Source: CAZUGO01 sp964619935 (GTDB lineage: Bacteria > Planctomycetota > Phycisphaerae > UBA1845 > CAIVHJ01). From it: DNA of 64,000 nt. Shown here one piece after another: positions 47,126-55,330 of the stretch (positions within the stretch are counted from its first letter, which is position 1; every line of letters starts with the position of its first letter). The position numbers and the translations under genes were made by a program. The notes under the pieces are model-generated. The model worked only from the letters and a program-made list of their open reading frames with translations. It did not search any database and had not been told where the DNA came from. The stretch lies in the NCBI GenBank assembly GCA_964619935.1, contig CAZUGO010000012.1, forward strand, positions 1-64,000, read 5' to 3'.

Positions 47126-47267
47126 GGTCACACCTCATTGAAAAGTCGCCCGGGCCGGGCGCCACCGAAGTCGAAGGGGGCTGACACAGTTCCAAAACAT
47201 AGGCATTGTACGCGACGGCGCTTACAATATACAGAGATTGGGAAGGCCCCGGAACGCTGGCGAATTG

Positions 47268-47543
47268 ATGGACGATCAGGACGACATCTGCTACTGCTAC
47301 CATGTCCCGCTGGGCAAGCTGGTGCATTTCACCCGCCGGACCCGGCCGCGGCACCCGTCGCAACTTTCCGAATGCCTGGGCGCCGGAACCGGCTGCGGCT
47401 GGTGCATCCCCATGCTGAAGCAGATCTTTGCGGATTGCCAAAACCAAGTCGATCCGACCCAGGTCACCACCCTGACCCCAGACGAATACGCCGCGGCCCG
47501 CGACGCCTACCGCAAGAGCCAGACTCCGCGCCATACCTTCTAG
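47268..47543 (+). CDS. Stand-alone BFD-like [2Fe-2S] protein
   Basis: A 91-residue protein with the BFD cluster motif: CYCYHVPLGKL, then ECLGAGTGCGWCIPMLKQIF, giving CxC-x(n)-CxxC. Such small proteins act as bacterioferritin-associated ferredoxins or as electron-carrying modules. The loop between the cysteine pairs has a basic run (HFTRRTRPRHPSQ). No bacterioferritin is in the window. It is divergent from the dipeptidase gene. The ATG at 47268 gives the normal BFD length. Confidence 0.75.
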   Translation: MDDQDDICYCYHVPLGKLVHFTRRTRPRHPSQLSECLGAGTGCGWCIPMLKQIFADCQNQVDPTQVTTLTPDEYAAARDAYRKSQTPRHTF

Positions 47544-47590
47544 TGTGTCGCGTCGCCGGTTGGGCTGGGACCATATTGGTGGATCGTTGG

Positions 47591-48346
47591 CTACGGCCGG
47601 CTGGCGATGGCCTGGGCCAGCGGATTAACCACCAGGGGCACGATCTTGTCGGCCGCCAGGGCGTCGGCGTGCTCGAGCATTTCGCGATGACTGCCCAACA
47701 GGCTCCGCTCCTTGGAGTAGCCCCAGTACTTGCGGAGTGTCAGAAACACGCTGAGCGGCTGGCTCTCGTAATTATGAGTGCGGATCTCGTAGGTGGCCGT
47801 ACGGCTCTTGAGTTCGATGTAGGCCTGCAGGTCGCAATCCGCGGTCAGCGACACCCCCAGGTACGGCTGGACGTCAATGGCATGCACGGCATCCTCGCCC
47901 TGCAGGAACCCGGCCAGCGGATGGTCACGATACAGCGTTTCGGCGATCAACTCATCGTGGTTGCCGGCGTACTCCAGGTCAAAGCCGTAGACCAGTTCCA
48001 GGTGATCGTAGTCGATCTCGCTGAAAGTCAGGTGGAACGGGGCCTGCTCGAGCACGAAGGACGACAGCCGCCGGACGGCGTCCATCTCCGGCGGGGCGAA
48101 GAATCCGAAGCGCATGGCATTGCCCTCGATCCGCACCCAGCGGCGCGAGGTGCGATCGCTGGATTCTTCCTCGAGCATGATCGCGCCGTCATCCCGGCGA
48201 CGCAGACGGGTCATCGCGGGAAATTCCTTGCGCAGGACGTCAAAAAAGTGCAGCACGGTTTCGCGGCTGGGCGACAGGTCCAATTTGAGAAACAGCCGCG
48301 TGCTGACGTAGAAGTCGTCGCAGGTCGCTCCCCAAAATGCACTCAT
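47591..48346 (-). CDS. Conserved-looking protein of unknown function
   Basis: A 251-residue soluble protein starting SAFWGATCDDFYVSTRLFLK. It has many charged and aromatic residues, no signal peptide and no membrane helix. Strong signs of a real gene: GGGAGGG placed before the ATG at 48346, uniform codon use, and an even mix of strand-like and helical segments (TATYEIRTHNYESQPLSVFL). No domain is recognised. It is convergent with the BFD gene and follows the CDGSH gene after a gap of about 110 nt. Confidence 0.72.
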   Translation of the reverse strand: MSAFWGATCDDFYVSTRLFLKLDLSPSRETVLHFFDVLRKEFPAMTRLRRRDDGAIMLEEESSDRTSRRWVRIEGNAMRFGFFAPPEMDAVRRLSSFVLEQAPFHLTFSEIDYDHLELVYGFDLEYAGNHDELIAETLYRDHPLAGFLQGEDAVHAIDVQPYLGVSLTADCDLQAYIELKSRTATYEIRTHNYESQPLSVFLTLRKYWGYSKERSLLGSHREMLEHADALAADKIVPLVVNPLAQAIASRP

Positions 48347-48457
48347 TGATGATCCCTCCCGCCAGCCCGGACATGAACGACCATGCAAGTCATTATCGAC
48401 CATCCACTGGGGCCGTGCAAGGAATGGTTTCCCGCGGCGTCCCGTTGAGGGCGTGGG

Positions 48458-48700
48458 TCACAGGGTGGAGTGCGTGCCGTCGCACCAAGGCAGGCTGCCG
48501 CTTTGATGACATTGACACACCGCCTTTTTGCAGGGCTCGGTGATCTCCACGGTGATCGGTGAGCGCCCGGTGGCCTCCCGACTGTGCGTCCCGTCGCAAT
48601 ACGGCAGGTTGGCCGACAGGCCACACTGGCAGTACGATTTCCTGCCGGGCGTTTCGTCGACAACCGTCGGACGGGTTCCGTGCAGCGGTGCTCTTCCCAT
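48458..48700 (-). CDS. Double CDGSH iron-sulfur domain protein
   Basis: An 80-residue protein with two mitoNEET-type motifs: YCQCGLSANLPYCDGTH and VCQCHQSGSLPWCDGTH. Each binds a [2Fe-2S] cluster through three Cys and one His. The ATG at 48700 has AGGAG nearby. The role is probably electron or cluster transfer; partners are unknown. Short length and double motif match known bacterial CDGSH type proteins. Confidence 0.88.
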   Translation of the reverse strand: MGRAPLHGTRPTVVDETPGRKSYCQCGLSANLPYCDGTHSREATGRSPITVEITEPCKKAVCQCHQSGSLPWCDGTHSTL

Positions 48701-49257
48701 GCCTGACTCCTGCGGTGAAGGTCGGTCGTGTTCCAGGAATCATAGAGACCACGAACATCCCTTTCAAGCACCGAATTGCACGCCCCCCCCTGCCGCGACC
48801 CGCAGCCGCGGTCCCGGCAGTCACCTGAGCCCTGCTCATAAGGCTTCGGTAATCGAGGCTTTGGACATGACCACTTCGAGGCATGATTCGACGGCTGCCT
48901 GTCGGAGGCAAGCGGGCGTTTCGACGGTGCGTTTGATCTTTGTCCGAAAACCGAGCCGCGCGAGGAGCGATCCACAACGCGAAACCATCCCTGGCCGCAC
49001 CCGGAGACCTGACGCTGCCCAGAATCCTGCTCGACCACTCCACGTCGATCGTTGGCGGCGTTCGGGGGATGACTACATCACAGACGCAAGGTGCTCTTGA
49101 AGCGCTCAGCACCTGCTTCCAAGAAGCAGCTCGATTGGGTCAGCGCGCCAGAGCACCTGCGACCTTGCCGGTGCGCCCCGTGGCGATCAGCACCTGGCGC
49201 GAGCCCTGGAAGTCCGCCGGCGTCAGGCGGGGCTGAATCCCCGGCCTGGTGCGGCGA
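48701..49257. other. Gap with a possible truncated coding tail
   Basis: Most of this 557-nt stretch shows no convincing gene. At its right end, on the minus strand from about 49236 down to a TGA at 49140, one frame has very regular GC-rich codon use and reads LTPADFQGSRQVLIATGRTG then KVAGALAR. It has no start and no recognised family, so it may be the end of a lost third gene of the helicase operon. Confidence 0.3.
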
Positions 49258-50277
49258 TCACCGCTGACAGGCGGGACAAAGGGTGGCCACCTTGTCATCC
49301 GAGAACGCCAGGCTGTAGGTGCTCGTGCCGCAATGGCTGCAACTCAGCGGCTCCAGTTCCTTGCTCAGCGGGTTCCAGAACACCGCGATTGTCCGGACAG
49401 CGGTGCGGCGGCGCACCAGGCAGCGCACCGCCAGAGCGGGGCAGTCGGTGCGCGCCAGGGCCAGCGGGGTCAGCTCCAGCCGGCAGGCATAGCGTTCGTC
49501 GAGCTCTGCCAGCTTGCGTTGCAGCTCCAGTTGGACTGCCCTGACCTTCGCGTCCCGCGGCGCGGAATCCTGCGCGGGGCTCCGTTGGGCACGCTTGCGA
49601 TCTCCGTGGAGCAAGGCGCGGTAGTAACCTTGCAACCGTTGGCGATCGCGCACGAGCCGGCCCTCCAGGCGTTCCACGAACGCCCGGCTTCCGAGGTCAA
49701 CCCGTCGAACGGCAGCCCGAACGGCGGCCAGCTGCGTGGAGGGATGCTCGGAAGCCAACTCGGCCGGCTCGACCAGCGCGGCACCGGCTTCCAACAGATC
49801 AGTGGTCTGGACCTCGGCCCCGGTGGCGGCGTTCACACACACACGCATCACCTGCTGCCAGCGGTCAGCCGAATCCAAGGTAGCCAGAAAGTACCAGGTA
49901 TGGTATTCCGTCCGTGTCGGCTCGGCCGACTGCACCTCAACACGGGCGTTCAGCCACGCGAAGGTCCGGGCCACCGGGTCAGCCATGTCCGACCGCTTGA
50001 GGTACGCTTCAGGAACTCGCAGACAGATCGTCTGGGGCTCGGCACAAACCAGCGGCTCCACTCGATCTAGAAAGTCCGAGGTGAGGTTCAGCGGCAGTGG
50101 GCTTTCACCGTCGGCCGCCAGCGGCAGGATCTCGAGGCAGCCCAGGGTTTGGGCGACGTCGGCCGGCAGCAAGGCCAGGCCCTGGTCCGCGTGGGCGGGC
50201 CAATCAACGTCGGCGCCGCGGCGCTCAAGCAACCGGGTTGCGAACTCTCGAAGTCGATCTTCAACGGGGCGGCTCAT
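49258..50277 (-). CDS. Zinc-ribbon partner protein of the SNF2 helicase
   Basis: A 339-residue protein whose ATG overlaps the helicase stop (ATGA), so the two are translationally coupled. No known catalytic domain is seen. The middle is helical and basic (residues about 190-245, KLAELDERYACRLELTPLAL after it) and the C-terminus is a zinc ribbon: CSHCGTSTYSLAFSDDKV then LCPACQ. It probably works with the helicase on nucleic acid or protein-DNA complexes. The family is not recognised. Confidence 0.75.
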   Translation of the reverse strand: MSRPVEDRLREFATRLLERRGADVDWPAHADQGLALLPADVAQTLGCLEILPLAADGESPLPLNLTSDFLDRVEPLVCAEPQTICLRVPEAYLKRSDMADPVARTFAWLNARVEVQSAEPTRTEYHTWYFLATLDSADRWQQVMRVCVNAATGAEVQTTDLLEAGAALVEPAELASEHPSTQLAAVRAAVRRVDLGSRAFVERLEGRLVRDRQRLQGYYRALLHGDRKRAQRSPAQDSAPRDAKVRAVQLELQRKLAELDERYACRLELTPLALARTDCPALAVRCLVRRRTAVRTIAVFWNPLSKELEPLSCSHCGTSTYSLAFSDDKVATLCPACQR

Positions 50278-52286
50278 TCGTACTCATCCCCAAACAGCGC
50301 CGCATCCAGCCGCCTGGTTTCCAGGTAGCACTCCTGGGCCGCCAGCAAAGAATCGCCCAGTTGCTCGAAGGCACGGTCGAGATCCGCCGGCTCGCGGGAT
50401 TGCATCCACAGGTTCAGCACCAGCGACTCGAATTCGTCGCCGCCTTCCAGGTTGCCCAGGATCGACCCAACCTCCCCAACCACCAATTCGAACATGCGGA
50501 TTCGCTCGTGCAGCAGCCTCAGGATGCGCTCCTCCAGCGACCCGGCCGTACACAGGTTGAAGATGAACACCTCGCGAGTCTGCCCGATGCGATGGATACG
50601 GCCGACTCGCTGCTCGATCCGCATGGGGTTCCAGGGCAGGTCGAAGTTGATCAGCGTGTTGGCAAACTGGAGGTTGTGGCCTTCCCCGCCGATCTCCGAA
50701 CAAAGCATCACCGGAACCCGGGTGGCAAGCGATTCGACGGCCTGCGCCTTTTCGACGGCCGTCTGACGACCCGTGAACATGCTGAAGGGGATGGCCGCAT
50801 GGTTCAGCACGGCGGCGAGACGGTCCAGCGTGGCCGCGAAATTGGCGAACACGAGGACTTTGCCTTGGCGGTTGGCGCCCAGCAATTCCAGCAGCTTGGC
50901 CTCCTTGCTGCTGAGGGGCCCACGCGAATCCACTGCCGTGGTCGCAGCGGCCTTGCGGACAAGTTCCAGCAGAGGGCGGGCGTGATTGTCCTGGTCGGCC
51001 AGTTTGGACAGCGCGGTGGTGAGCGCGGCGGGATGACTGCCGGCGGCCATCAGTAGCGACGTAATCCGCCGGCGGGACAGCTCGGGAAACGGCCCCGTTC
51101 CTCGGCCCGGTACCGGCTGGCCGCTGCGGGCGTGTGGCAGGGATCGTGCTGCCTCCGTCGGGTGCGCGCCAACGCTTCGGGGCGCTCGAGCGTCCCGGTC
51201 TGCGAACAGCTCAAGCTGATAGGGACCATCGCTGGGACCCCCGTCATCCGAACGCGGCGCGGCCCCGGCATCAAGCGGGTGCGCCAACTCGCCCATGGGC
51301 GAGTCGTGGCCGACGCGCCGTCGCAAGAATGCATCCAACCGCTCGTAGACCTTGGTTTCTTGAACATTGGGGCAGATGACGAACGTCTGAGCGTAGCGCG
51401 GGGGCAGATCAACGGTCACCAGGCTGCGGGTGTTGCGAATCATCACCTGGCCCAGCAATTCGCGTAGCCGCTCGCGGTTTCGCGGATCCCGCGGATTGCC
51501 GCGTCGGATGTACTTCTTCTTGAAGTCAGCTTCCGTCTGGAGGTGTCCCGGTTCTAGCAACGTCAACAGGTTGTAGAGCTCCATCAAGTCGTTCTGGACC
51601 GGTGTGGCTGTCAGCAGGACCATGCGCTTGCGCTGAAGCGCGTTGACCAGTTGCCAGTTGCGGGTGGCCCGGTTGCGACAGTGATGGGCCTCATCAACAA
51701 CGACCAAGTCCCATGAACAGGCGGACACCGCGTCGAAATGCCGCCTGCTCTTGGCCAGGGACAGCGACGCCAAGACCCGGTCCGCATCGCGCCAGAACCC
51801 CTCCGGGATGTTCCGGCCGCTCTCGGCGGTGGCAAAATCCAAGGAAAACTTGGTGGACAACTCATCATGCCACTGGCTGATCAGCGCTGGCGGCGCCAGG
51901 ATCAGTACCCGCTTGATCATCTTGCGCAGCAGGTATTCGCGCACCAGCAGGCCGGCCTCGATCGTCTTGCCCAGTCCCACCTCATCGGCCAGCAGCACGC
52001 CGCCGCGGAAATGTCGCAGCACCCGGCGGACGGTCTCGATCTGGTGCGGGAGCCGCTCGACGCCATTCAGGCCCTCCAGGCACAGCAACTCCTCAAAACC
52101 GCGCAGCAAGCGCAACCGAGCGTGCTCGACACGCAGCCACAGTCCGGTCAATTCGCCGGCACCGTCCGGCGGACTGCTGGGAGCACCGGCCGGCGCGTGG
52201 GGCGCGACGCGTACCGTGACCGCGATGCCAGCCGGCGTTCGCCCGGCCGGCCGAGGCGAGTCAGGGATCTCATCGATGATCCACAT
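50274..52286 (-). CDS. SNF2/RapA-like helicase
   Basis: A superfamily 2 ATPase of about 670 residues. Motif I LLADEVGLGKTIEAGLLVRE, motif Ia LAPPALISQW, DEAH box LVVVDEAHHCRN, motif III LLTATPVQNDLMELYNLLTL, and motifs V-VI NTLINFDLPWNP and RIEQRVGRIHRIGQ. These are those of SNF2 proteins that remodel protein-nucleic acid complexes, like RapA on RNA polymerase. A low-complexity insert (residues about 350-400) splits the lobes. The start could be 52286, 52355 or 52391; none has a clear ribosome site. It is coupled to the zinc-ribbon gene. Confidence 0.88.
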   Translation of the reverse strand: MWIIDEIPDSPRPAGRTPAGIAVTVRVAPHAPAGAPSSPPDGAGELTGLWLRVEHARLRLLRGFEELLCLEGLNGVERLPHQIETVRRVLRHFRGGVLLADEVGLGKTIEAGLLVREYLLRKMIKRVLILAPPALISQWHDELSTKFSLDFATAESGRNIPEGFWRDADRVLASLSLAKSRRHFDAVSACSWDLVVVDEAHHCRNRATRNWQLVNALQRKRMVLLTATPVQNDLMELYNLLTLLEPGHLQTEADFKKKYIRRGNPRDPRNRERLRELLGQVMIRNTRSLVTVDLPPRYAQTFVICPNVQETKVYERLDAFLRRRVGHDSPMGELAHPLDAGAAPRSDDGGPSDGPYQLELFADRDARAPRSVGAHPTEAARSLPHARSGQPVPGRGTGPFPELSRRRITSLLMAAGSHPAALTTALSKLADQDNHARPLLELVRKAAATTAVDSRGPLSSKEAKLLELLGANRQGKVLVFANFAATLDRLAAVLNHAAIPFSMFTGRQTAVEKAQAVESLATRVPVMLCSEIGGEGHNLQFANTLINFDLPWNPMRIEQRVGRIHRIGQTREVFIFNLCTAGSLEERILRLLHERIRMFELVVGEVGSILGNLEGGDEFESLVLNLWMQSREPADLDRAFEQLGDSLLAAQECYLETRRLDAALFGDEYE

Positions 52287-52391
52287 CGCTGGCCATTCTA
52301 CCGAGTCATGACCGGAAGACACGACCGCCGCCACCCGCTCCAGTCCCCGGTCCATACAGAAGCCGTACGACTGCTGCTCAGCAAGCGTCAC

Positions 52392-52791
52392 ACGGCGGCG
52401 CCATCCGGTCTCGACTGCGCCGGCGGCGCGCGGGACGGCGACTCGGACACGGCCGGCGAGTGAGCTGTGGGTGAAAGGCGAACATTAGATTAGCGCTGCG
52501 GGTGCGCTCAGCGTCCGAACCGCCTTGCGTTCGCGCTCATTCTGCGCACCAAGCGTCCGAACGTCTCGTGTCCGTCCGGCGTCTCGGACAGCCGCGAACC
52601 GCCCTTCATTGACCGCTGGCATTGGGCCAGGTAGCTTGTGTAGGCAAAGCAGCGGCTCTTGAAACCGCGAGTTGAACCGCGGTTGCCGGCTTCATTCGGC
52701 GCCCAGGAGTGTCCTCGGGAGCCCGAAACCGGTGCGGCGGCGACGAGCCCGGTTATGGTCATGACGATAACTGAATATGCCAGAGTCACCC
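52392..52791. other. Gap before tRNA-Thr
   Basis: No gene with family likeness is seen in this stretch upstream of tRNA-Thr. A minus-strand open frame crossing the tRNA (52508-52873) begins with the known artefact of translating a tRNA backwards. Its tail, FGRLVRRMSANARRFGR, has coding-like codons but no recognised family. Confidence 0.3.
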
Positions 52792-52864
52792 GCCACCGTA
52801 GCTCAGTTGGTAGAGCAGCGGTTTTGTAAACCGCAGGTCGTCGGTTCGAGTCCGTCCGGTGGCT
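52792..52864 (+). tRNA. tRNA-Thr (anticodon TGT)
   Basis: Cloverleaf: acceptor GCCACCG/CGGTGGC, D arm GCTC..GAGC, anticodon stem GCGGT/ACCGC with loop TTTGTAA (anticodon TGT), T loop TTCGAGT, discriminator T. The T stem GTCGG/CCGTC has one T-T mismatch at its second pair. No CCA is encoded. Its 3' end faces the degraded island that follows. Confidence 0.92.
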
Positions 52865-53180
52865 TCGTTGCATTCATTCACAGCACGTCGCACTTCATCG
52901 CTCCTAACCGCAGCCACCAAGGGGTTACATTGAGCCACCGCGGGTTGAGCCGGTGTCCATCCATCAGCCTCCGCGGCTGCCCCTCTCGCAACCCCTTGAA
53001 AACAGGCCACTTGCGGTGCCTTTGGCGACCATGGGTAATCTCGGAGCGGTTGGACAGTCATGCAGCTCCGGACGTGGCAAGAACCGCTAGAATCAGCCGG
53101 AAACCCTCGAGTGCGAGCGTGCCCCAGGACCCCCCTTCACCACCGTCGCACTCGCGGCGGGGCCGCGGGAAGCCGACTTG

Positions 53181-53510
53181 TCAAAGAACACCGGAACTGC
53201 GTTGTTCGAGGAGGCCTTGAAAGCCGATGCGGCACTGTGGGCGGAGTGTGAGCAACGCTGGGGCGCCGGTCCCGGCTATCGAGACGATATCGTCCAAGGA
53301 CCGGCTGGTGATAGATTCGCGGACCAGCCCCGAAACATGATGCTCATGGCTGAACGGAACCAGCTGCGACACCTCGACTCCCACACCGGTCGCATAGGAC
53401 GACCGGCTGAGCAGCCAGGCACCGCTTGCCCCGCCGCCCAACAGCGCCGGCACCGCCAGCAGCCCTGCGCGCATGAACATATTGGCCCCCGATCGGAATC
53501 GATATGTCAT
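53181..53510 (-). pseudogene. Decayed ActA-like multihaem cytochrome fragment
   Basis: The first 65 codons read like the N-terminus of the triheme ActA subunit of alternative complex III or related cytochromes: a membrane helix (RAGLLAVPALLGGGASGAWL) and then VGVEVSQLVPFSHEHHVSGL, matching the usual VGYxPxQPVPFSHxxHxxGL. The haem motif DCRYCH that should follow is replaced by VRESIT through small deletions and changes. In another frame PAPQRCSHS can be read where the next haem region would be. No other subunits of the complex are nearby. Clearly non-functional. Confidence 0.55.
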
Positions 53511-53651
53511 TCCCGGCCCCTGAACGGATTTGTGCGGCGTGGCAGCACGTCACCGTTGCGGCTGCGTGGCGATCATCGGCGGACCGCCTTCACACGATCG
53601 ATGGGCGCCGGCCGCCATAGCGGAGCCCGCTAGCGGCGACGCGCCTTGGCC

Positions 53652-54032
53652 CTATTGCAGCGACCCGGCCCGCGACACCAGCGGATTGAAATCATCCGCA
53701 TCACACACGGCGCCGGTCCCGTCGAAGTCAGCGTCGGCCTGGTCCGTGTTTGCGTCTTCCGGGCAGTTGTCGCAGGCGTCCCCGACGCCATCCTGATCGG
53801 TGTCCATCTGGGTGTCGTTGGCCTGGTCCGCACAGTTGTCGCACACGTCTCCAATCCCGTCGCCGTCGTCGTCGGCCTGCGTGGCGTTGTCGATCAGCGG
53901 GCAATTGTCTTCGCCATCGGGAACGCCGTCGGTGTCGAGGTCGGTCACGAGCACTCCCGTGCAGCCGCATGCCAGCCATCCGAGCATCAGCCCCAGGCCG
54001 ACCCAGCCTAATTGGGTTCGAGCAGGCATCAT
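53652..54032 (-). CDS. Thrombospondin type 3 repeat lipoprotein
   Basis: A 126-residue exported protein: hydrophobic signal (LGWVGLGLMLGWLACGC) with a lipobox-like cysteine, then calcium-binding TSP3 repeats DTDGVPDGEDNCP, DDDGDGIGDVCDNC and DTDQDGVGDACDNCPEDANT. Such repeats bind calcium and act as stiff linkers at the surface; here no other domain follows. The ATG pair at 54032/54029 has GAGGTG upstream. Confidence 0.78.
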   Translation of the reverse strand: MMPARTQLGWVGLGLMLGWLACGCTGVLVTDLDTDGVPDGEDNCPLIDNATQADDDGDGIGDVCDNCADQANDTQMDTDQDGVGDACDNCPEDANTDQADADFDGTGAVCDADDFNPLVSRAGSLQ

Positions 54033-54341
54033 GGATTCACCTCTTTCTTGTAAGCAGTCTCGCTCCGTCACTCGGCCGAGGCGCGGCGATGTCGATGAAG
54101 CCCCATTTGCCACCCTGCTTGACCGGCGCCAGCGCGTCGGACAGCAGGCTTGCCGAGCAGGTTCCGGCGCCGGCGCATTGTGGTGCAATGCGGCGGTAGC
54201 AGCGCCCGGATCATCGGGGCTTGTGGGCAGCAGTCCGTGGACTTCAACTCTCATCCGTCACCAGAGTTATTATTGTCGAACCAGACCCTCGCGGCAATGG
54301 CCTGAAGCTGTCCGGAGGTTGGCGGTCTCCTCGAACCGGTG

Positions 54342-54690
54342 TCATCCGCTGCGGGTGTGGTTGAGGCGATTTTCCAAGTCGGCAAGGGTGACGAGAATTT
54401 CGTCACAACTGGCCGGTTCGGCTAGATACCTGTCCTGCATCGCCTGGTAATCACGCCGCAACGCAGACAACCGCTCGGGCGGCGGGACGTCCCGGGCTTC
54501 GCCTGCTCGTAGTTCGCCCACGAACTGCCGAAGTACTGACGCTTCCATTCCACGACCCGGTTGCGAAGGTCACGTTGGTCGATGGCTTTGTTCGCGGTCG
54601 GATGCCTCGCGAGCGCCGCTGTGTCCGCATAATGGCGGGAGAACTTCTCGGCAAGTCTGCTGTCCGACGCCGAAATCCTGGCGAGAAAGC
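54342..54690 (-). pseudogene. C-terminal remnant of an AbiEii-type nucleotidyltransferase toxin
   Basis: Reading the minus strand from about 54690, one frame gives RLAEKFSRHYADTAALARHP and, further on, KRQYFGSSWANYEQAKPGT. Near 54480 it shifts into a second frame, which gives LSALRRDYQAMQDRYLAEPA and ends DLENRLNHTRSG. Together these match the C-terminal half of AbiEii/AbiGii toxin-family proteins. The nucleotidyltransferase core is absent and there is a frameshift, so it is dead. Its 5' end runs into the ArsR operator region. Confidence 0.6.
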
Positions 54691-54712
54691 ATTGACAAAA
54701 AGATTTGTCAAT
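54691..54712. promoter_or_regulatory. Perfect inverted repeat, predicted ArsR-family operator
   Basis: ATTGACAAA (54691-54699), 4-nt spacer AAGA, TTTGTCAAT (54704-54712): a perfect 9-bp inverted repeat ending 15 nt before the ArsR-family gene's ATG. It includes a TTGACA that could be a -35 box. The site is of the size and shape bound by winged-helix dimers, so autoregulation is likely. Confidence 0.65.
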
Positions 54713-54727
54713 ACTACGTTGCGGGTC

Positions 54728-55330
54728 ATGGTGGACTTGCGCGTCATCGACGATCCCGCATCAGCCAGCGTGGCACTGGATCCCATGCGCAGTCGGCTGC
54801 TCTCGGAGCTTCGCACGCCGGCATCCGCGGCGACACTCGCCACCCGCATGGGACTCGCGCGCCAGAAGGTGAACTATCACCTGCGAACGCTGGAACAGCA
54901 CGGGTTGATTCGGGTAGATAGCAAGAGGCGTTGGGGTGGACTGACGGAACGACGGCTGGTGGCGACGGCTTCCTCGTATGTCGTCTCGCCCGGCGCGCTC
55001 GGTCCTGTCGCGGCGGACCCCGCGCGGCAGGTGGATCGACTGTCGGCGAGTTACCTCATTGCGCTGGCGGCCCGCGTCGTGCGCGAAGTCGGGCAGTTGC
55101 TTCGCCGGTCCGAAGCGCTCGACAAGCGCCTGGCGACGCTCTCCATCGACGCCGAGGTCCGATTTCGATCCGCCCAGGATCGTGCCGCCTTCAGCCGCGA
55201 ATTGACCGGCGCGGTCGCTGCACTGGTCTCGCGCTATCACGATGAGTCCGCACCGGGCGGACGCCGGCATCGCCTGATGATCGGCGCGTACCCCAAACCC
55301 GAGGAACCCAAGGCAAAGGAAACCACATGA
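54728..55330 (+). CDS. ArsR-family winged-helix regulator
   Basis: A 200-residue regulator. The N-terminal winged helix is LLSELRTPASAATLATRMGL followed by ARQKVNYHLRTLEQHGLIRV. The C-terminal 110 residues are helical and may dimerise or bind a ligand. It starts at the ATG at 54728 after a perfect inverted repeat. Its stop overlaps the next gene's start (ATGA), so it is co-expressed with the SRPBCC protein. ArsR-SRPBCC pairs are common in actinobacteria and proteobacteria, where the regulator usually controls its own operon. Confidence 0.87.
   Translation: MVDLRVIDDPASASVALDPMRSRLLSELRTPASAATLATRMGLARQKVNYHLRTLEQHGLIRVDSKRRWGGLTERRLVATASSYVVSPGALGPVAADPARQVDRLSASYLIALAARVVREVGQLLRRSEALDKRLATLSIDAEVRFRSAQDRAAFSRELTGAVAALVSRYHDESAPGGRRHRLMIGAYPKPEEPKAKETT

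Noticed and set aside
49258..52286. A complete DISARM, BREX or Zorya defence system
   Set aside because: Only an SNF2 helicase and a zinc-ribbon protein are present; no methyltransferase, PLD, protease or motor genes are next to them.
52508..52873. A 121-codon minus-strand gene across tRNA-Thr
   Set aside because: Its N-terminus is the typical reverse translation of a tRNA gene.
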